Below are positions 61,450 through 64,000 of a DNA stretch of 64,000 nucleotides, one piece after another. Made by a program: the position numbers and the translations under genes. This DNA is from Perkinsus olseni (Eukaryota; Perkinsozoa; Perkinsida), in contig JABANN010000022.1 of the NCBI GenBank assembly GCA_013115125.1, forward strand, positions 59,902 through 123,901, written 5' to 3'. The stretch's first letter is position 1, and each line of letters starts with the position of its first letter. The notes beneath the pieces are model-generated. The model was not told the origin of the DNA. It ran no database searches and saw only the letters and a list, made by a program, of their open reading frames with translations.

Positions 61450-63730
61450 AGTCTAACCAAAGGAGAACTCTGCCGTGATATCAGCGTGAAACACATAATG
61501 AGTCTTCACCTGAGTTGGAGCCTCTGTCGGGCGGTTGCTGCACTGAGGTGGGAGCGCATTGCGAAAAGCTCGGAGCAGCGTCAGGACTTCCGGATGAGGC
61601 ATGAACGGGAGCCGATAAATCAGGGCCACCTGGAAGGGTCACAATCACAGTAATTGAATCACTGCTTTACCGGACAATGCCGGGCTTACCAGCTCCTCTC
61701 GGCGCACTTGGGTTTGATTGTACCAAGGCTGTAGCAGTGGGTCCTAACGGCTGACCTGCGAATCATGGCGTGTCATGATCGTAAATTGAATGGAGAAAGA
61801 CTCACTTGAAGATGACGAAGCAGCGTACGGGTAGGAACGATGCGAGCTCCTCCCTGCGGTATCTGAAAATATTAAGAAGATGAACATAACTCGGTCGATA
61901 AAAGCTCCGATTCGGACGAACGCTCTCGCAACACCTACCGGCAGCCGCATTAGATGAGGATCGCGCCCTGAAAGGCATCAGTGGCGCGGATATTTGAGAT
62001 CCTCGTCGAGCTTGGAAAGAGCCTTGACCTGTTTAGAAATATGCTACGCACACCACGTAATCTGACGGGGACTTACTAGGGGCTCTGTTGTCAGCTTGGC
62101 GTGAACGCGCTGAAGAACCACGAACTGGCGCAGGAACTTCATCCCAAGGAAAGGGAAAGGGCTCGAGCTCAGCTTCTCCATCAGACGCATCTGGGGGCGT
62201 CAGCCTTCTCATATGGCCCCGTGCAACGAAGAACCAGTCCTCCAGGTTGTCAGCATCGACATCAACTTGAATAAGGGCATAGAGCGCTGCATCGGTCACT
62301 TCGTAATAAGGCTTCCGGCGCACCCTGTCTCCTCTATCCAGGTTGCTCATCTTCACCCGTTGTTGGCTGAGGCACCGGATGACGTTCTCGATCCACCTCC
62401 ACACCCCCGGATGGGGAGGGGTTCCGGCATTCCAGCAACGGTGCCATCCTTCTTGGCAGTTCGTTGTCCTGCACCGACCTGTCTCCACCCTTCTCTGGTT
62501 CCACTGCTTCACAGGATATAGAGCATTGGGCCGAACATACCACTCCGATAAGTAGGACACTATGTAGTCGTAGTCGGGAGCGTCGAGTTCCTGGCATGCC
62601 GTCAGTAGGGCCGTAGGTTCCAAGTCAACGGGCAAGAAGGCAAGCGCCAATATATTATAATAACAACGAGCCCTTTTGCTCCGCAAGTGCCTCTCAGAGT
62701 GAGCAAACATGCGGAGCTTTCGAAATCTCTTGAGAACGTTCTTAGAGAAATGAAAGAAGCATAATGTTATAAGAGAGTCGACATCGCTATCTGCAACAGC
62801 CAAATTACCGAAAGCTTTGCAAAATTCACTGATAGCGGCATGCTCGAAGTCAGCTATGCAGCTGTTAATACGGAGACCACGAAAGAGAGGCAATAGTTGT
62901 CGAAACACGTATTCATAAGAGGATTTTTGGCGGTTCGCCATTAATATGAAAATACTCGGACACATGGCGGATGAGGATCTATGTCGGAGAAGGAGACTGT
63001 ATTGTTGCCCCCAAAGGGGGCAACAGGACGAAAACGTCCCGTCGGCGCTGAGGTCAATGGAAGCCTGGCCTTGGGTAATGGAAGTAAAAAGGCCCGGAGA
63101 AAGGAATATCAAACATCTATTAACATCGTTGATGCCGCTATCATGATACAAGATATCTTCCTCAACCAATTTCCCATCAGGACCAGGGCCAAAACAGGCT
63201 TTGGAGTACTTCAAGGGTATCTCGAAGCCTGTGCGGTGACGAGGATTCGGTGGCCTGGGATTGTTCTTCTGCATAACCCTTCGAATATGCTCCAAGCAAG
63301 TCTCCATGGTCGGCAGCTGCTCCAGCGTCTGCGGCGATGCTTGGGTTGTGAACTCATCATAAATATCCCTGGGAGTTAGCTTGTCAGAGGCGGCCCCGGA
63401 GCAGACGAACGTGTCCATACTGATACGCAGATGGTGGCCGTCGGCGTTCCTCCTCCCACAAGTGTGCTCTTTGACCTCTTTCAGCAAGCTGAGTTCCACC
63501 GAGTCATCATATACATCACCGTAGATAACCAGCCTGGAAGCGCAACTTATGGCCGGGCTGGTCGCAGTCCGTCTGCGGGTGCGCTGGCAGGCCCAGTAGC
63601 TGGTGCCAGCCGGTGCTCCACGAGAGGGAGTGTCATCCTTGTAGAGGAAGCCATTATATACCACATATATACCATCGCAGAAATTGGGCAGGACATAGAG
63701 CCGACCATCTTCGAGGGGCGCGTAAGACAT
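61450..63730 (-). mobile_element. Mutator-like (MULE) transposase with FLYWCH-type zinc finger
   Basis: The ATG at 63728-63730 opens a 565-codon frame to TAA 62035-62033. Residues about 20-95 form a WRKY/FLYWCH-like zinc finger (YVVYNGFLYKDD, SYWACQ, ISCASRL, KEHTC). The MULE DDE core has Asp in SADGTF (about 230), Asp in CIADFEHAAISEF (about 294), the CFFHFSKNVLKRFRKLR block, and Glu in TTNCQEGWHRCWN (about 427). A strong donor at 62077 (CCTA then GTAAGTCC) joins, in phase, to exons 62029-61942, about 61861-61803 and about 61746-61681, encoding a Ser/Ala/Pro linker (PLMPFRARSSSNAAADTAG; SSHRSYPYAASSSSS; SNPSAPRGAG). The product therefore probably continues toward the ULP1 domain. The frame is unbroken, suggesting recent activity. 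No terminal inverted repeats were found inside the window. Confidence 0.8.
63003..63025. repeat. Perfect 10-bp hairpin within the transposase coding region
   Basis: TGTTGCCCCC, loop AAA, GGGGGCAACA. Both arms are perfect and GC-rich. It encodes part of the linker between the zinc finger and the DDE core (around PLWGQQ), so it may be fortuitous. Confidence 0.75.
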
Positions 63731-64000
63731 ATTCCGAATACCCTGAGGGAAAGATGAGGTGAGCGGGTACGGAGGCTTGCCGAAGGGGCACAATGGCGAT
63801 CAGAAAAAGGTAAAAATGATAGACTGTCGTGGGTCCCACTCATTGTACTGAAGAATTAAAACGGTAGCACGGGTTGGAGCACCATATTTGGCACTGAGTT
63901 GGCAATAGCGACCGCTGCGCGGTCGTGCGCGGGGTGTGGCGATAGACGTTGCAGGAACAGCGCAAGACGCCATCGCCTGTGGAGAAAGGACCGCGGGTTG
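63731..64000. other. 5' flank of the transposase gene, right window edge
   Basis: Contains minus-strand sequence upstream of the transposase ATG, including a GC palindrome 'GACCGCTGCGCGGTC' (63910-63924). The transposon terminus probably lies beyond the window. No other gene is seen. Confidence 0.45.

Overview
This is a eukaryotic nuclear window from a protist with compact, intron-rich genes. Introns are mostly 35-250 nt with GT-AG ends, intergenic spacers are short, and CAG/CTG trinucleotide tracts are frequent. The gene complement (single-domain EF-hand ion channel, ALA synthase, adenosylhomocysteinase with the long insertion, HKD-type phosphatidylglycerophosphate synthase, FLYWCH/MULE transposon) fits an alveolate. 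A Perkinsus-like perkinsozoan is my best guess; this rests on gene style and content, not on a database match.

Layout. 1-2026 (-): coiled-coil/acidic-tail protein of unknown function. 2156-4898 (-): complete MICU1-type mitochondrial calcium-uptake regulator, 10 exons. 5157-8900 (-): GRWD1/Rrb1 ribosome-assembly WD40 protein, 14 exons. 9086-14953 (-): beta-adaptin of an AP-1/AP-2 type clathrin adaptor. 15374-15616 (+): soluble cytochrome b5. 16481-18004 (-): intronless 5-aminolevulinate synthase. 19075-22297 (+): six-TM cation channel with C-terminal EF-hands. 23342-28631 (+): lysosomal-type alpha-mannosidase (GH38). 28837-30699 (-): unknown Lys-rich-start protein. 30955-31814 (-): dUTPase, 7 exons. 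32014-33292 and 33348-35407 (+): tandem ankyrin genes, the second fused to a TKL-type kinase. 35856-37301 (-): intronless adenosylhomocysteinase. 37622-40631 (-): aconitase/IRP1, 5 exons. 41598-42617 (+): intronless GAPDH. 43010-45527 (+): phosphatidylglycerophosphate synthase. 45684-46189 (+): probable mitochondrial ribosomal protein bS6m. 46728-47508 (+): last exon of an unknown gene. 47733-49631 (+): GSTCD-like methyltransferase. 49870-51588 (+): RING-H2 membrane protein. 51985-54719 (+): mitochondrial DnaJ. 54985-56617 (+): secretory FkbM-like methyltransferase carrying a tRNA-Trp gene in an intron. 57334-57405: second tRNA-Trp. About 57905-59930 (-): low-complexity unknown. 60553-63730 (-): MULE transposase with a ULP1/C48 protease.

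Several products are mitochondrial or mitochondria-linked (MICU1, ALAS, PGS, bS6m, DnaJ). However, neighbours do not form operons; strand switches are frequent and divergent pairs share short promoters. The intronless genes (cytochrome b5, ALAS, AHCY, GAPDH) are ones usually expressed at high level. GAPDH codon use is so biased that its antisense strand carries a 431-codon open frame. The most unusual features are the intronic tRNA-Trp with a duplicated 34-nt upstream unit and a decayed third copy, and the MULE/ULP1 element at the right edge.
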